DNA of 64,000 nucleotides. Origin: Bacteroidaceae bacterium. Its GTDB lineage: Bacteria > Bacteroidota > Bacteroidia > Bacteroidales > Bacteroidaceae. This document shows positions 42,643 through 51,799 of the stretch, piece by piece. Position 1 is the first letter of the stretch; the number at the start of each line of letters is the position of its first letter. The notes under the pieces were generated by a model that saw only the letters and a list, made by a program, of their open reading frames with translations, was not told where the DNA came from and did not search any database. Location: contig JAFUYM010000045.1 in assembly GCA_017470525.1 (NCBI GenBank), positions 33,098-97,097 of the forward strand, in the 5' to 3' direction. A program made the position numbers and the translations under genes.

Positions 42643-43524
42643 ATGACAATGAAAGTAGGAATCATACAACAGCGGTGTGGAGAGGACATCGGAAAGAACA
42701 TTGCCCATCTGGAAGAGGGCATCCGTAAGGCAGCCTTACAAGGAGCGGAACTCATCGTGATGCAGGAACTGCATAACTCGCTCTATTTCTGTCAAGTAGA
42801 AAGTACTGACAACTTCGATTTGGCAGAAACCATCCCTGGTCCTTCCACCAAACGATTTGGTATGTTGGCAAAGGAACTGGGCATAGTTCTGGTGCTCTCG
42901 CTTTTTGAGAAACGGGCGGTGGGGTTATATCACAACACGGCTGTCGTGATTGAGAAGGACGGCACCATCGCAGGAAAGTACCGTAAGATGCACATTCCCG
43001 ACGACCCTGCCTATTATGAAAAGTTCTATTTCACCCCTGGCGACCTCGGTTTCCATCCCATACAAACCAGCGTGGGAAAATTGGGCGTACAAGTGTGCTG
43101 GGACCAATGGTACCCTGAAGGCGCAAGACTGATGGCACTGCAAGGAGCCGACCTGCTGATTTACCCTACTGCCATCGGATATGAATCGTCAGACACCCCC
43201 GAGGAGCAGGAACGTCAACGGGAAGCATGGATGACGGTACAGCGTGGACATGCTGTGGCAAATGGACTACCTGTGATTGCTGTCAACCGTACAGGACATG
43301 AACCCGACCCGTCAGGTCAAACCAACGGCATCCAGTTCTGGGGCAGCAGTTTCGTGGCAGGTCCACAAGGCGAAATTCTTTATAAAGCCCCCATCGACGA
43401 TGAGACGGTGCAAGTCATCGACATTGACTCCCATCGCAGTGAGAATGTGCGCCGATGGTGGCCCTTCCTCCGCGACCGCCGCATTGAAGAATTTGGTAAT
43501 TTGACCCAACGCTTCATCGACTGA
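42643..43524 (+). CDS. aguB: N-carbamoylputrescine amidase-like carbon-nitrogen hydrolase
   Basis: A 293-residue nitrilase-superfamily enzyme (an internal ATG at 42649 is an alternative start). The catalytic triad is visible: E in V-M-Q-E-L-H-N-S-L-Y-F, K in Y-R-K-M-H-I-P-D-D-P, and C in V-Q-V-C-W-D-Q-W-Y-P-E. The H-I-P-D-D-P-A-Y-Y-E-K-F-Y-F block and overall length fit AguB, which converts N-carbamoylputrescine to putrescine. The usual partner, agmatine deiminase (aguA), is not next to it. It ends near a bidirectional terminator. Confidence 0.88.
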   Translation: MTMKVGIIQQRCGEDIGKNIAHLEEGIRKAALQGAELIVMQELHNSLYFCQVESTDNFDLAETIPGPSTKRFGMLAKELGIVLVLSLFEKRAVGLYHNTAVVIEKDGTIAGKYRKMHIPDDPAYYEKFYFTPGDLGFHPIQTSVGKLGVQVCWDQWYPEGARLMALQGADLLIYPTAIGYESSDTPEEQERQREAWMTVQRGHAVANGLPVIAVNRTGHEPDPSGQTNGIQFWGSSFVAGPQGEILYKAPIDDETVQVIDIDSHRSENVRRWWPFLRDRRIEEFGNLTQRFID

Positions 43525-43615
43525 CGCTTTCGTCAACTGACGCTTCATCAACAAAAGAAGCATTTTCTGAAAAAGATGCATTTTCTGAAGACTCTTTCGT
43601 GAAAATGGCTCAAAA

Positions 43616-43658
43616 AAGGAACTGACAATCAGTATTTAATACTGACCATCAGTTCCTT
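43616..43658. terminator. Bidirectional terminator between aguB and the CMD gene
   Basis: AAGGAACTGA (43616-43625) / TCAGTTCCTT (43649-43658) with an inner TCAGTAT/ATACTGA stem; A-run before and T-rich sequence after. Confidence 0.8.
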
Positions 43659-43700
43659 CCTTTCTATCGCTTATAAAAAGATTTATCCGTCTAAAAAGAA

Positions 43701-44483
43701 TTATTCCTCATCCTCTGGATATGCCTTGTTGACAGCAGTCAATGCATTCAGTGTCTTGGGGAAGCCTATATATGGCAACATGCCTGTGAGCACAGCCACC
43801 ATTTCCTTCTTACTGATTTGCATATTCTTGCAGCCAAATCCATGGCTTTCCAATTGTGGCTGGGCAACACCCATCGATGCCAACAGACAGAAGGTCACCA
43901 ATTCGCGATGCTGCATGTCAATGCCATTGCGGGTGTAAAAATCACCAAAGCAATAACTCTCCAAAAACTCCACAATGTGCTCCTGACCCTTAGGTGCTTC
44001 CTTTTCCATCCTGTCAACAGTACCTGCACCAAAAATGCCATCAATGTATTCACGCCCCCTCTCTCGGCGGTTCTCTGGCGTGGTTGTGCCTTGGTCGCTC
44101 AGTGGCAACTTGATATCGTTGTCATCAAACACCTCGTTCATCTCCAGCAAGAAGTCAATCATCTTTGAGAAGCCCACGTATGGCACCGTCTGATAGATGA
44201 CCTCGCGAATCTCGCGTGGCTTCACACCCACATTGAGGCACACGTCCACATACACCTTAAATTCCCTCATGGCATTGCAGCCAATCGTGCTCGCCAAGAT
44301 GCACATACAACGCGTCTTTTCGAGCACAGGCTCCTCTGTCAGTTTCAGAGCCTCGTCGAATGCGAAGTTGTCAAAAATCTGAGTCAACTCCGGGTCACGT
44401 TTCAACGTGTTCACCGAGTTGCGCTGCGAGAACAGTTTTCGGATTTGCTGTCGCGCATATTCACTAATCTTAATTTCTTTCAT
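43701..44483 (-). CDS. Carboxymuconolactone decarboxylase family protein
   Basis: A 260-residue protein with two all-helical CMD-type repeats. Each contains a G-V/M-x-x-R-E-I/V type helix and Y-V-G-F-S-K / Y-I-G-F-P-K. The first repeat has C-M-C-I-L-A-S-T-I-G-C-N; the second keeps H-R-E-L-V-T-F-C-L-L-A-S. CMD-fold proteins include decarboxylases and AhpD-like disulfide peroxidase partners; this one may be redox-active, but the reaction is unknown. Promoter box TATATTTG at 44535-44528. Confidence 0.88.
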   Translation of the reverse strand: MKEIKISEYARQQIRKLFSQRNSVNTLKRDPELTQIFDNFAFDEALKLTEEPVLEKTRCMCILASTIGCNAMREFKVYVDVCLNVGVKPREIREVIYQTVPYVGFSKMIDFLLEMNEVFDDNDIKLPLSDQGTTTPENRRERGREYIDGIFGAGTVDRMEKEAPKGQEHIVEFLESYCFGDFYTRNGIDMQHRELVTFCLLASMGVAQPQLESHGFGCKNMQISKKEMVAVLTGMLPYIGFPKTLNALTAVNKAYPEDEE

Positions 44484-44527
44484 GGCTGTTTATGTTATGT
44501 TCGTTATCATTTGTTCAATTGAGTTTG

Positions 44528-44535
44528 CAAATATA
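44528..44535 (-). promoter_or_regulatory. -7 box of the CMD gene
   Basis: TATATTTG on the minus strand, about 45 nt upstream of the ATG. Confidence 0.5.
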
Positions 44536-44642
44536 ATACTTTTTTCTAACAGAACGAACATTTTTGTGCTTTTTTCACTTTTTTTTATGTTTCCTACGCC
44601 TTTCTCCCCCGTTTTCGGCTATATCACCCCCTTTTTCATTCC

Positions 44643-46067
44643 TTATCTTACCTCTTCCACCGACACCTTCCCTTTGCTCTTCAACTTGGCATACTCTTTC
44701 TTGGCTGCCGCCATCATTTTCTGGAACTGGGCATCATTGTGCATCCGTGCCAACGCACAAGCAGCCACCACACGACCAGCCTGCACATCACTGGCATAAT
44801 GAAAACCCAAAATGACCCGACTGCGTCCATACTCGAAGCCACGAGCAAGAATAGCATCCTGAAAATCAGGCATCACTTCCACCAACGTCAATGCAATGCC
44901 CCATCCCAACAAAGCATGGGAAGATGGATAACTGGACGAAGCCGTATAGGATTCCTCCTTCTCGGGAAGGGGCGTCTGCTCACCAAACTGTACAAACGGA
45001 CGCTTACGGAAACCCTCCGATTTCACTTCGGTGCAAACCGTACAAAGTTCTGTGAACACTTTCGCAATCAGAGCATTCGTGGCAGGAGTTGTTTCCGCAT
45101 CAAGTGCCACACCTAAACAAGGAGTGAAGCTGTTAAGGAAAGCCTGTTCGCTGCAAGCCGTGTCCTGCACAGCCTCCCGTCCACGTTCCGTGTTCCGTTC
45201 TTCCTTTGCCAACCAATAGCGGAACGCATCACCTTGAAAGCGACGGGAAACCGTATCTACAGGTGCATCCAGCACCTTCTTTCCTATAGGATAGCCAGCC
45301 TCGATGGTCTTTCTCTTCTTGATACCTTTGATACGCATGTATTCCTCACGGGCAGCCTCAAAATCTTCCTGGAACTCAGGCGAAGTGTGCATCAACGCCA
45401 CAGAAGCCGAAGCCGTCAGTCTTCCTGCATCCACATCGCTCTGCCAATGCGCACCCACAATCACACGGCTCTGACCATATTCAAAGCCACGCCTCAGAAT
45501 CGTGTCCTGCAACTCTGGAGCCAACTCTGCCAATGCCAATGCGGTGCTCCATCCCAATCCTGTATGTCCAGAAGGGTACGAACCATTGTGACGAAGATCA
45601 TTCTCATTGTCAAACTCGCCCCACACATGCTCATTCATACGGTCGAAAGGACGACGGCGCATATATTTGATTTTAGCCTTTTCTGTCGAAGCCTGCCCCG
45701 TTTCGCCCACACGGTGCATGAAATGCCAAATGGCGGGGGTGGCTTCCTTGCTGATGGTCATACCCATCGCCTCGCCAAACACCGTTGCCATGCGAGTCAT
45801 GCCATAGAGTGACTCCCAACTTGCCTGCTTCCCGCGCGGTGTGTTTCTCACCGACTTGCCCCAAAGCCATTGGTTGTAATCATCCATGAAATCCACACTG
45901 ACCACATCAGGGGGAGCAGGAAGATAAACACATGGATTGGGCTGTTCGCCTCTCGTGAAGTACAATGTGTTGTGCTTTTTCCCTTTAGTTTGAGCCGCAA
46001 CGCTCATAGTGCCGCATAGGAACAGGATGGCGACAAACATCCAAGATGTATTCTTTCTCATTGTCAT
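44643..46067 (-). CDS. Secreted acid phosphatase with two tandem PAP2 domains
   Basis: The start at 46067 (M-T-M-R-K-N) gives a signal peptide ending S-V-A-A-Q; the ATG at 46061 is an alternative and the frame to 46115 is too long. Two class A (PhoN-like) phosphatase domains follow in one chain. Domain 1: K-I-K-Y-M-R-R-R-P, Y-P-S-G-H-T, S-R-V-I-V-G-A-H-W-Q-S-D. Domain 2: K-S-E-G-F-R-K-R-P, Y-P-S-S-H-A, S-R-V-I-L-G-F-H-Y-A-S-D. Both keep the catalytic K/R, H and H/D residues. PhoN-type enzymes are normally single-domain, so this is a fused duplication releasing phosphate in the periplasm, next to a Na/Pi symporter gene. Confidence 0.9.
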   Translation of the reverse strand: MTMRKNTSWMFVAILFLCGTMSVAAQTKGKKHNTLYFTRGEQPNPCVYLPAPPDVVSVDFMDDYNQWLWGKSVRNTPRGKQASWESLYGMTRMATVFGEAMGMTISKEATPAIWHFMHRVGETGQASTEKAKIKYMRRRPFDRMNEHVWGEFDNENDLRHNGSYPSGHTGLGWSTALALAELAPELQDTILRRGFEYGQSRVIVGAHWQSDVDAGRLTASASVALMHTSPEFQEDFEAAREEYMRIKGIKKRKTIEAGYPIGKKVLDAPVDTVSRRFQGDAFRYWLAKEERNTERGREAVQDTACSEQAFLNSFTPCLGVALDAETTPATNALIAKVFTELCTVCTEVKSEGFRKRPFVQFGEQTPLPEKEESYTASSSYPSSHALLGWGIALTLVEVMPDFQDAILARGFEYGRSRVILGFHYASDVQAGRVVAACALARMHNDAQFQKMMAAAKKEYAKLKSKGKVSVEEVR

Positions 46068-46084
46068 TAATGCTAAAACTGCTA

Positions 46085-46116
46085 CAAAATTACAGCATTC
46101 ATCCGAATATGCCAAA
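46085..46116 (-). promoter_or_regulatory. Promoter of the acid phosphatase gene
   Basis: Minus strand: TTTG (46116-46113), 20-nt spacer, TAATTTTG (46092-46085). Confidence 0.75.
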
Positions 46117-46222
46117 GGATTGCAAGAAAAAAGCCTATCACCTCAACAGATTCAAACACAGATGCAAGCAATTTGTAACAGAATCGTAACCGAAATCGCT
46201 TCGTCATCATAGAGAAAGGCTG

Positions 46223-46230
46223 TAACTTTG
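46223..46230 (+). promoter_or_regulatory. -7 box of the Na/Pi symporter gene
   Basis: TAACTTTG, about 94 nt upstream of the ATG at 46324; divergent from the acid phosphatase promoter. Confidence 0.6.
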
Positions 46231-46323
46231 CAACGAAAACCAACACGAATGGTTTTTGATGTTTACACTTGACGAATTTGGCTTTACACATTATTTAATA
46301 TATAAGTAATTGAACATATAACA

Positions 46324-48033
46324 ATGGAAACAACAAATTATTGGATGGCAGGAGCACAACTGCTCGGCTCATTGGCTCTGCTGATTTTCGGAATGAAACA
46401 GATGAGTGACACGCTTCAAAAGATGGCAGGTCCTGGACTTCGCCATGTGCTCGGACGCATGACCACCAACCGTTTTACAGGCATGCTGACAGGTATTCTG
46501 GTGACAGCCACTGTACAAAGTTCCACTGCCACTACTGTGATGACCGTTTCATTTGTCAATGCAGGATTGCTCACCTTGGCACAAGCCATTTCCGTCATCA
46601 TGGGAGCCAACATCGGCACCACGCTGACAGCATGGATTATGTCGGCTGGTTTCTCGTTCAACATCACCGACTTTGTGTGGCCCGCATTCGTCGTCGCCAT
46701 CTTCCTCATTTACCGGAAACGGCATGAGAATGTGGGCGATTTTCTTTTCGGTGTCGCTTTCATGTTTCTCGGTTTAGGCACATTGAGACAAACAGGAGTC
46801 GACATGAACTTAGGCGAGAACCCTGCTGTGCTGAACTTCTTCTCCTCGTTCGACCCACAAAGTTTCACCACCACCCTGCTCTTCCTGCTCATCGGTGGTG
46901 TGCTGACCATGTGTGTGCAGTCGTCGGCAGCAGTCATGGCAATCACCATGATTCTCTGTTCGAGCGGTGCACTCCCCATCTACCAGGGCATTGCCCTCGT
47001 GATGGGTGAGAACATCGGCACCACCGTCACCTCCAATCTGGCTGCCTTGACCGCTTCTACACAGGCACGTCGTGCCGCCTTTGCCCACATGTTCTTCAAC
47101 ATCTTTGGTGTGTGCTGGATGCTGGTGGTGTTCCATCCCTTTGTCGATTTCGTCTGCGGACTTGTTGGCTACGATGCCCAGATGACCAAAGAGGCTGTGG
47201 GTCAAGCCACCTTCCTTGCCAACGCTGCCAAACTCAGTTTCGTCTTGGCAGCCTTCCACACCTGTTTCAATCTTGCCAACACAGCCATCCTCATTTGGTT
47301 CATCCCACAAATTGAAAAGATCGTGTGCTGGGTCATCGAGAGCCAGACAGTAGAAAAAGAGAACTTCCGTCTGCAATACATCGACATGGGTTTGATGCAG
47401 ACACCTGAAATTGCGGTGTTGCAAGCCCAAAAGGAAGTGAAGTTATTTGCCGAGCGTGTCCATCAAATGTTCGACATGGTTCGTCAGTTACTCAATGAGA
47501 AGGACAGTTCCAAGTTCACCAAACTGTATAGCAAAATCGAGACACAGGAGGACATCACCGACCAGATGGAGATTGAGATTGCCCGCTATCTGGAGCAAGT
47601 GAGCGAGGAGCACCTTTCAGACGAAACCAAGATGAAGATTCGTCTCATGATGCGCGAAATCAGCGAATTGGAAAGCATCGGCGACGCTTGCTACAACCTT
47701 GCCAGAACCATGAATCGTCGTCAAGAGTCAGGCAAGGACTTCACCACAAAGCAATATACCAATCTGCAAGCCATCATGCACTTTGTCGATGAGGCATTGA
47801 CCCAAATGAACCGTGTGGTAGATAACCGCGATGAAAGCGACATCCGCGAAACTTACCGTATCGAGAACGAAATCAATGCCCTGCGTCAGAAACTGAAGAC
47901 AGACAACATTCAGGCAGTCAACCAACATGAATACGACTACACCGTAGGTACCATGTACATTGACCTCGTGAACGAGTGTGAGAAACTGGGCGACTACATT
48001 GTGAACGTGGTACAGGCGCGATTCGGCAAATAA
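46324..48033 (+). CDS. Na/Pi cotransporter with PhoU-like C-terminus
   Basis: A 569-residue protein. The first roughly 340 residues hold two inverted Na/Pi-cotransporter repeats, each with a Q-S-S motif (T-V-Q-S-S-T-A-T-T and C-V-Q-S-S-A-A-V). The last roughly 200 are helical and PhoU-like. It imports phosphate with sodium at the inner membrane; the PhoU part may couple transport to regulation. It lies between a secreted phosphatase and a PhoB/PhoR-like pair. Confidence 0.92.
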   Translation: METTNYWMAGAQLLGSLALLIFGMKQMSDTLQKMAGPGLRHVLGRMTTNRFTGMLTGILVTATVQSSTATTVMTVSFVNAGLLTLAQAISVIMGANIGTTLTAWIMSAGFSFNITDFVWPAFVVAIFLIYRKRHENVGDFLFGVAFMFLGLGTLRQTGVDMNLGENPAVLNFFSSFDPQSFTTTLLFLLIGGVLTMCVQSSAAVMAITMILCSSGALPIYQGIALVMGENIGTTVTSNLAALTASTQARRAAFAHMFFNIFGVCWMLVVFHPFVDFVCGLVGYDAQMTKEAVGQATFLANAAKLSFVLAAFHTCFNLANTAILIWFIPQIEKIVCWVIESQTVEKENFRLQYIDMGLMQTPEIAVLQAQKEVKLFAERVHQMFDMVRQLLNEKDSSKFTKLYSKIETQEDITDQMEIEIARYLEQVSEEHLSDETKMKIRLMMREISELESIGDACYNLARTMNRRQESGKDFTTKQYTNLQAIMHFVDEALTQMNRVVDNRDESDIRETYRIENEINALRQKLKTDNIQAVNQHEYDYTVGTMYIDLVNECEKLGDYIVNVVQARFGK

Positions 48034-48044
48034 GTGCCAAGAAA

Positions 48045-48077
48045 TTTGCAGGTTTGTGGCAAAAATCCGTAACTTTG
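48045..48077 (+). promoter_or_regulatory. Promoter of the two-component pair
   Basis: TTTG at 48045-48048, 21-nt spacer, TAACTTTG at 48070-48077, 10 nt before the regulator ATG. Confidence 0.7.
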
Positions 48078-48086
48078 CTGAAACAA

Positions 48087-48773
48087 ATGAAACAACAGCG
48101 CATACTCATTGTAGATGACGAGCAGGATTTGGGTGAGATTCTGCAATTCAACCTCATGTCAGCAGGATATGAGGCAGAGACGGCATATTCTGCAGAAGAG
48201 GCATTGGAAGGGGGAATCGAGAGGTTTGACCTGCTGCTATTGGACGTGATGATGGAGGGCTTGTCGGGCTTCGAGTTGGCAGAAAGGTTGAAGGCGAATC
48301 CAGCGACCCAAGAAATCCCCATCATCTTCCTCACCGCCAAGGACACGGAGGACGACACGCTGACGGGATTTGGTTTGGGTGCCGACGACTACATCGCTAA
48401 ACCTTTCTCCGTCAGAGAGGTGCTGGCTCGGATAAAAGCGGTACTGAACCGTACCGCCAAACCGATGGAAGAGGAGATGGAAATGTTCACGTACAAAGGG
48501 CTGTCGATGAACCTCAACGATAAGACCGTCAGCATCGACGGCAAGACTGCCACCCTGACCAAAACGGAGTTTGAACTCCTGCTGCTCTTCCTCACCCATC
48601 GGGGCAGAGTCTTCTCACGGCAAGAGGTCATCGACCAGGTGTGGCGCAAGGATGTGATTGTGACCGACCGCACCGTCGATGTGAACATCACCCGCATGCG
48701 CAAGAAAATAGGCACTTACTCCTCCTGCATCGTGTCGCGCCCTGGCTATGGTTACCTGTTTGAAGAAAACTGA
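48087..48773 (+). CDS. OmpR/PhoB-family response regulator
   Basis: The start at 48087 (M-K-Q-Q-R-I-L-I-V-D-D) is just downstream of a good promoter; the longer frame would begin upstream of it. 228 residues: receiver domain with D10-D11, phospho-acceptor D53 (L-L-D-V-M-M) and a C-terminal winged helix (F-E-L-L-L-L-F-L-T-H-R-G-R-V-F-S-R, V-D-V-N-I-T-R-M-R-K-K-I-G). A DNA-binding regulator paired with the kinase that follows by 38 nt. Its neighbours make phosphate the likely signal. Confidence 0.93.
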   Translation: MKQQRILIVDDEQDLGEILQFNLMSAGYEAETAYSAEEALEGGIERFDLLLLDVMMEGLSGFELAERLKANPATQEIPIIFLTAKDTEDDTLTGFGLGADDYIAKPFSVREVLARIKAVLNRTAKPMEEEMEMFTYKGLSMNLNDKTVSIDGKTATLTKTEFELLLLFLTHRGRVFSRQEVIDQVWRKDVIVTDRTVDVNITRMRKKIGTYSSCIVSRPGYGYLFEEN

Positions 48774-48811
48774 CACAAAATGGAACAACTCCGAAAACAA
48801 AAAAGAACACC

Positions 48812-49741
48812 ATGAAACGACTCCGAAAACTATCCGAAGGACGAAAGATGTTCTTTAGTGTGATGGCAATCTTCTTCGTCTATGCCATCATCTTCATCCT
48901 GTTCGAAGACTATGACCGGCTCTATTTGCAGCCGTTCGAGGAGTCGAGCGACTGGCATCTGCTCATCTTCTCCCTCGTGGTGATGGCAGGATTGGGGTGG
49001 CTGCTCCATCGCTATTCTCACCGCATGGACGAACGCATCCACCAAGAGCAAGCGGAGAAGCAAACGGTCATGCGGCGTGAACTGACCCAAAACATCTCCC
49101 ATGAGTTGAAAACCCCCGTCGCCAGCATTCTGGGTTACACCGAGACCATCCTCAACAATCCCTCCATGAGCGACGAGACCAAACAGCAGTTCATCCATCG
49201 CACCCATGCACAGGCAGAACGGCTCACCTCGCTCTTGCAGGACATTTCCACGCTGAACCGCATGGATTACGCTGCCGATGTGCTGTCGTTCGAGCGCACC
49301 GACGTTGCGGCAATTGTGGCTGAAATCATTGCCGAGACGGAACCTGCGTTGGAGGAGAAACAAATGACCTTGCATAACTACCTGCCCGAAAGCATCATCG
49401 TGCAAGGCAATCCGTCTCTGCTCTACAGCATCTTCCGCAACCTCATCGACAACGCCATCCACTATGCAGGCAATGGCACAACCGTCAATCTGTCTGCCAC
49501 ACAGGAATTCCACCATTGGCACTTCACCCTGAGCGACAACGGGCAAGGCATCCCTGCTGAACATCTGCCCCGCATCTTTGAACGCTTCTACCGCATCGAC
49601 AAGGGACGCAGCCGCTCGTTGGGTGGAACGGGATTGGGACTTGCCATCGTCAAAAACGCAGTCCTCCTGCATGGTGGCACCATTTCAGCCCACTCGTCCG
49701 AAGGCAAGGGCTTGCAATTCGATTTCACCCTCAAGAAATGA
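48812..49741 (+). CDS. Sensor histidine kinase, PhoR-like
   Basis: A 309-residue kinase with two membrane helices (about 13-31 and 48-66) and only a short loop between them, so no large periplasmic sensor. HisKA H97 in N-I-S-H-E-L-K-T-P, then I-F-R-N-L-I-D-N-A-I (N box), D-N-G-Q-G-I-P and G-G-T-G-L-G-L-A-I. Partner of the preceding regulator. The short sensor suggests it reads the transporter or membrane state, as PhoR-type kinases do. Confidence 0.93.
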   Translation: MKRLRKLSEGRKMFFSVMAIFFVYAIIFILFEDYDRLYLQPFEESSDWHLLIFSLVVMAGLGWLLHRYSHRMDERIHQEQAEKQTVMRRELTQNISHELKTPVASILGYTETILNNPSMSDETKQQFIHRTHAQAERLTSLLQDISTLNRMDYAADVLSFERTDVAAIVAEIIAETEPALEEKQMTLHNYLPESIIVQGNPSLLYSIFRNLIDNAIHYAGNGTTVNLSATQEFHHWHFTLSDNGQGIPAEHLPRIFERFYRIDKGRSRSLGGTGLGLAIVKNAVLLHGGTISAHSSEGKGLQFDFTLKK

Positions 49742-49875
49742 TATGCAGCAAGAACAGGAACACCGCATGGAAGAACAATAAGATCAATAACAACAGAAAA
49801 ATCATCCACCACCATTTGCAGGGGAACAGGCTCAGCGAAAGCACCTGCTCCCCTGCCCTATTTATGCCACTTTAT
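49742..49875. other. Spacer before array D
   Basis: Only short spacer sequence; no ORF worth reporting. Confidence 0.4.
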
Positions 49876-49944
49876 CGACCTCGACGACATCGGTTCACCG
49901 ACATCGTCGACATCGGCAGACCGACCTCGACGATGTCGGCAAAG
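49876..49944. repeat. Three-unit 23-nt array (array D)
   Basis: Units start at 49876, 49899 and 49922, built from CGAC(C/A)TCG and (C/T)CGA(C/T)(A/G)TCGG blocks. Unit 2 can pair with unit 3 (CCGACATCGTCGA with TCGACGATGTCGG). It shares consensus with array E at 62751 and lies 135 nt after the kinase stop. Confidence 0.88.
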
Positions 49945-50091
49945 AGGTGGTGGGTGTGCCTCTACAGAGGTGATGTCAGAAAGTCAGAAATGGAGGAAGA
50001 AGTATTAATACATTATTTCCACAAAATATATTATTTGCAGAAATATTTTCTTTTATATAAAGTTTTTCTTGGAGAGATTTTCCAAACGTCG
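49945..50091. other. AT-rich stretch upstream of metY promoter
   Basis: No gene seen; AT-rich run leading into the metY promoter. Confidence 0.4.
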
Positions 50092-50099
50092 TAACTTTG
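50092..50099 (+). promoter_or_regulatory. -7 box of metY with long leader
   Basis: TAACTTTG; the ATG is 118 nt further on. The leader has only weak possible stems (CTAC/GTAG and GCC/GGC) and no riboswitch I can name. Confidence 0.6.
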
Positions 50100-50216
50100 C
50101 ATCGTCAAAAGAAAAATGACAGCGAGCCACCTACAGAAACGAAACTGATTTAGTAGCAGAAACACAGGCGGTTCGACACACAAAGATTATTATTAACATT
50201 AAAAACAAATACAACT

Positions 50217-51503
50217 ATGGCAAAGAAACTTCACATTGAGACATTAGCACTCCACGTTGGACAAGAGACTCCAGACCCCGCAACCGATGCACGTGCCGTG
50301 CCCATCTACCAGACCACTTCTTACGTGTTCCGCAACTCACAGCATGCAGCAGACCGCTTCGGTCTTCGCGACGCTGGTAACATCTATGGCCGTTTGACCA
50401 ACTCCACACAGGGTGTGTTTGAAGACCGCGTGGCTGCCCTCGAAGGTGGTGTGGCAGGACTTGCTGTGGCATCTGGTGCAGCAGCCGTGACTTACGCGCT
50501 CCAGAACATTGCACAAAATGGTGACCACATCGTGGCAGCCGATAACCTGTATGGCGGGTCTTATAACCTCATCACCCACACGCTGAGCACACAGGGTGTC
50601 GCTTACACCATCGTGAACGTGAACGACCTGAAGGCGCTCGAGGCAGCCATCCGTCCCAACACGAAAGCCGTGTATGTGGAGACCTTCGGCAACCCCAACA
50701 GCGACGTGACCAACCTCGACGCCATTGCAGAAATTGCACACAAACACAACACTATAGTCATTGTTGACAACACTTTCGCGCCCATCATCTTCCGTCCCAT
50801 CGAGCACGGTGCCGACGTGGTGGTACACTCTGCCACCAAGTTCATCGGCGGTCACGGCAGCAGCCTCGGCGGTGTGATTGTTGATGCAGGCAAGTTCGAC
50901 TGGAAAGCCAATGCTGAAAAGTACCCCACCATCGCGAAGCCAGATCCATCCTATCATGGTGCCGTGTTCGCCGATGTGGCAGGTGCTGCCGCTTATGTGA
51001 CCCGCATCCGTGCCGTCATTCTGCGCGACACCGGTTCGACCATCTCTCCGTTCAACGCATGGATTCTCCTGCAAGGCGTTGAGTCGTTGCCACTCCGCAT
51101 CGAACGTCACACCTACAACGCACAGAAGGTGGTGGAATATCTTGCCAACCATCCAAAGGTGAAGAGCGTCAGCCACCCATTGCTGCCCTCTCATCCCGAT
51201 CATGAACTCTTCAAGAAGTACTTCCCCAACGGAGGCGGCAGTATCTTCACGTTCGAAATCAAGGGCACTCAGGAGGACGCTTGGAAGTTCATCGACTCGC
51301 TGCAAATCTTCTCACTGCTGGCTAATGTGGCAGACGTGAAGTCGCTGGTCATCCATCCTTACACGACCACTCACTCACAACTTAGCCCCGAGGAACTGGA
51401 GGAGCAGCACATCACTCCAACCACCGTGCGCCTCTCCATCGGTGTGGAACACATCGACGACATTATTGCCGACCTCGACCAGGCTTTCGCACAGATTGGC
51501 TAA
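50217..51503 (+). CDS. metY: O-acetylhomoserine sulfhydrylase (Cys/Met metabolism PLP enzyme)
   Basis: A 428-residue Cys/Met-metabolism PLP enzyme. L-H-V-G-Q-E opens the protein; Q-T-T-S-Y-V-F, L-E-G-G-V-A-G-L-A-V-A-S-G, and V-V-H-S-A-T-K208-F-I-G-G-H-G (PLP Lys) follow. Length and N-terminal signature fit MetY rather than MetB/MetC. It makes homocysteine from O-acetylhomoserine and sulfide, working with cysK downstream in sulfur assimilation. Confidence 0.92.
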   Translation: MAKKLHIETLALHVGQETPDPATDARAVPIYQTTSYVFRNSQHAADRFGLRDAGNIYGRLTNSTQGVFEDRVAALEGGVAGLAVASGAAAVTYALQNIAQNGDHIVAADNLYGGSYNLITHTLSTQGVAYTIVNVNDLKALEAAIRPNTKAVYVETFGNPNSDVTNLDAIAEIAHKHNTIVIVDNTFAPIIFRPIEHGADVVVHSATKFIGGHGSSLGGVIVDAGKFDWKANAEKYPTIAKPDPSYHGAVFADVAGAAAYVTRIRAVILRDTGSTISPFNAWILLQGVESLPLRIERHTYNAQKVVEYLANHPKVKSVSHPLLPSHPDHELFKKYFPNGGGSIFTFEIKGTQEDAWKFIDSLQIFSLLANVADVKSLVIHPYTTTHSQLSPEELEEQHITPTTVRLSIGVEHIDDIIADLDQAFAQIG

Positions 51504-51643
51504 CCAGCCCATGCGCAAGGCGAATGTCTCCATCCGGAGTGTTGTCCTACAAAGAGGGTAGAAAAAAGGACGGCAACCTACCATAAACATGGTATTTTGC
51601 CGTCCTTTTCCCAAAAACATTTTATACATATATATATTATTAG

Positions 51644-51651
51644 TACCTTTG
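51644..51651 (+). promoter_or_regulatory. -7 box of cysK with structured leader
   Basis: TACCTTTG about 150 nt before the cysK ATG; the leader contains the 26-bp inverted repeat at 51663-51757. Confidence 0.6.
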
Positions 51652-51662
51652 CAAAAGAAAAA

Positions 51663-51757
51663 AATTCATGAATAATTCGTGGTTAATTCATGGCGATTTA
51701 TGTTAAAAGAGAAAAAACACGAATTATCACAAATTAACCACGAATTATTCATGAATT
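51663..51757. repeat. Perfect 26-bp inverted repeat in the cysK leader
   Basis: Positions 51663-51688 (AATTCATGAATAATTCGTGG followed by TTAATT) are the exact reverse complement of 51732-51757. The left part also matches the repeat upstream of serA (24167-24215). Confidence 0.85.
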
Positions 51758-51799
51758 GATTGTAAAAGTAATTAAACATTCAAAAAACTTCATACAACT

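Noticed and set aside
50100-50216. SAM riboswitch upstream of metY
   Set aside because: A long leader at a methionine gene invites this, but I see none of the conserved SAM-I or SAM-II core elements; only weak short stems.
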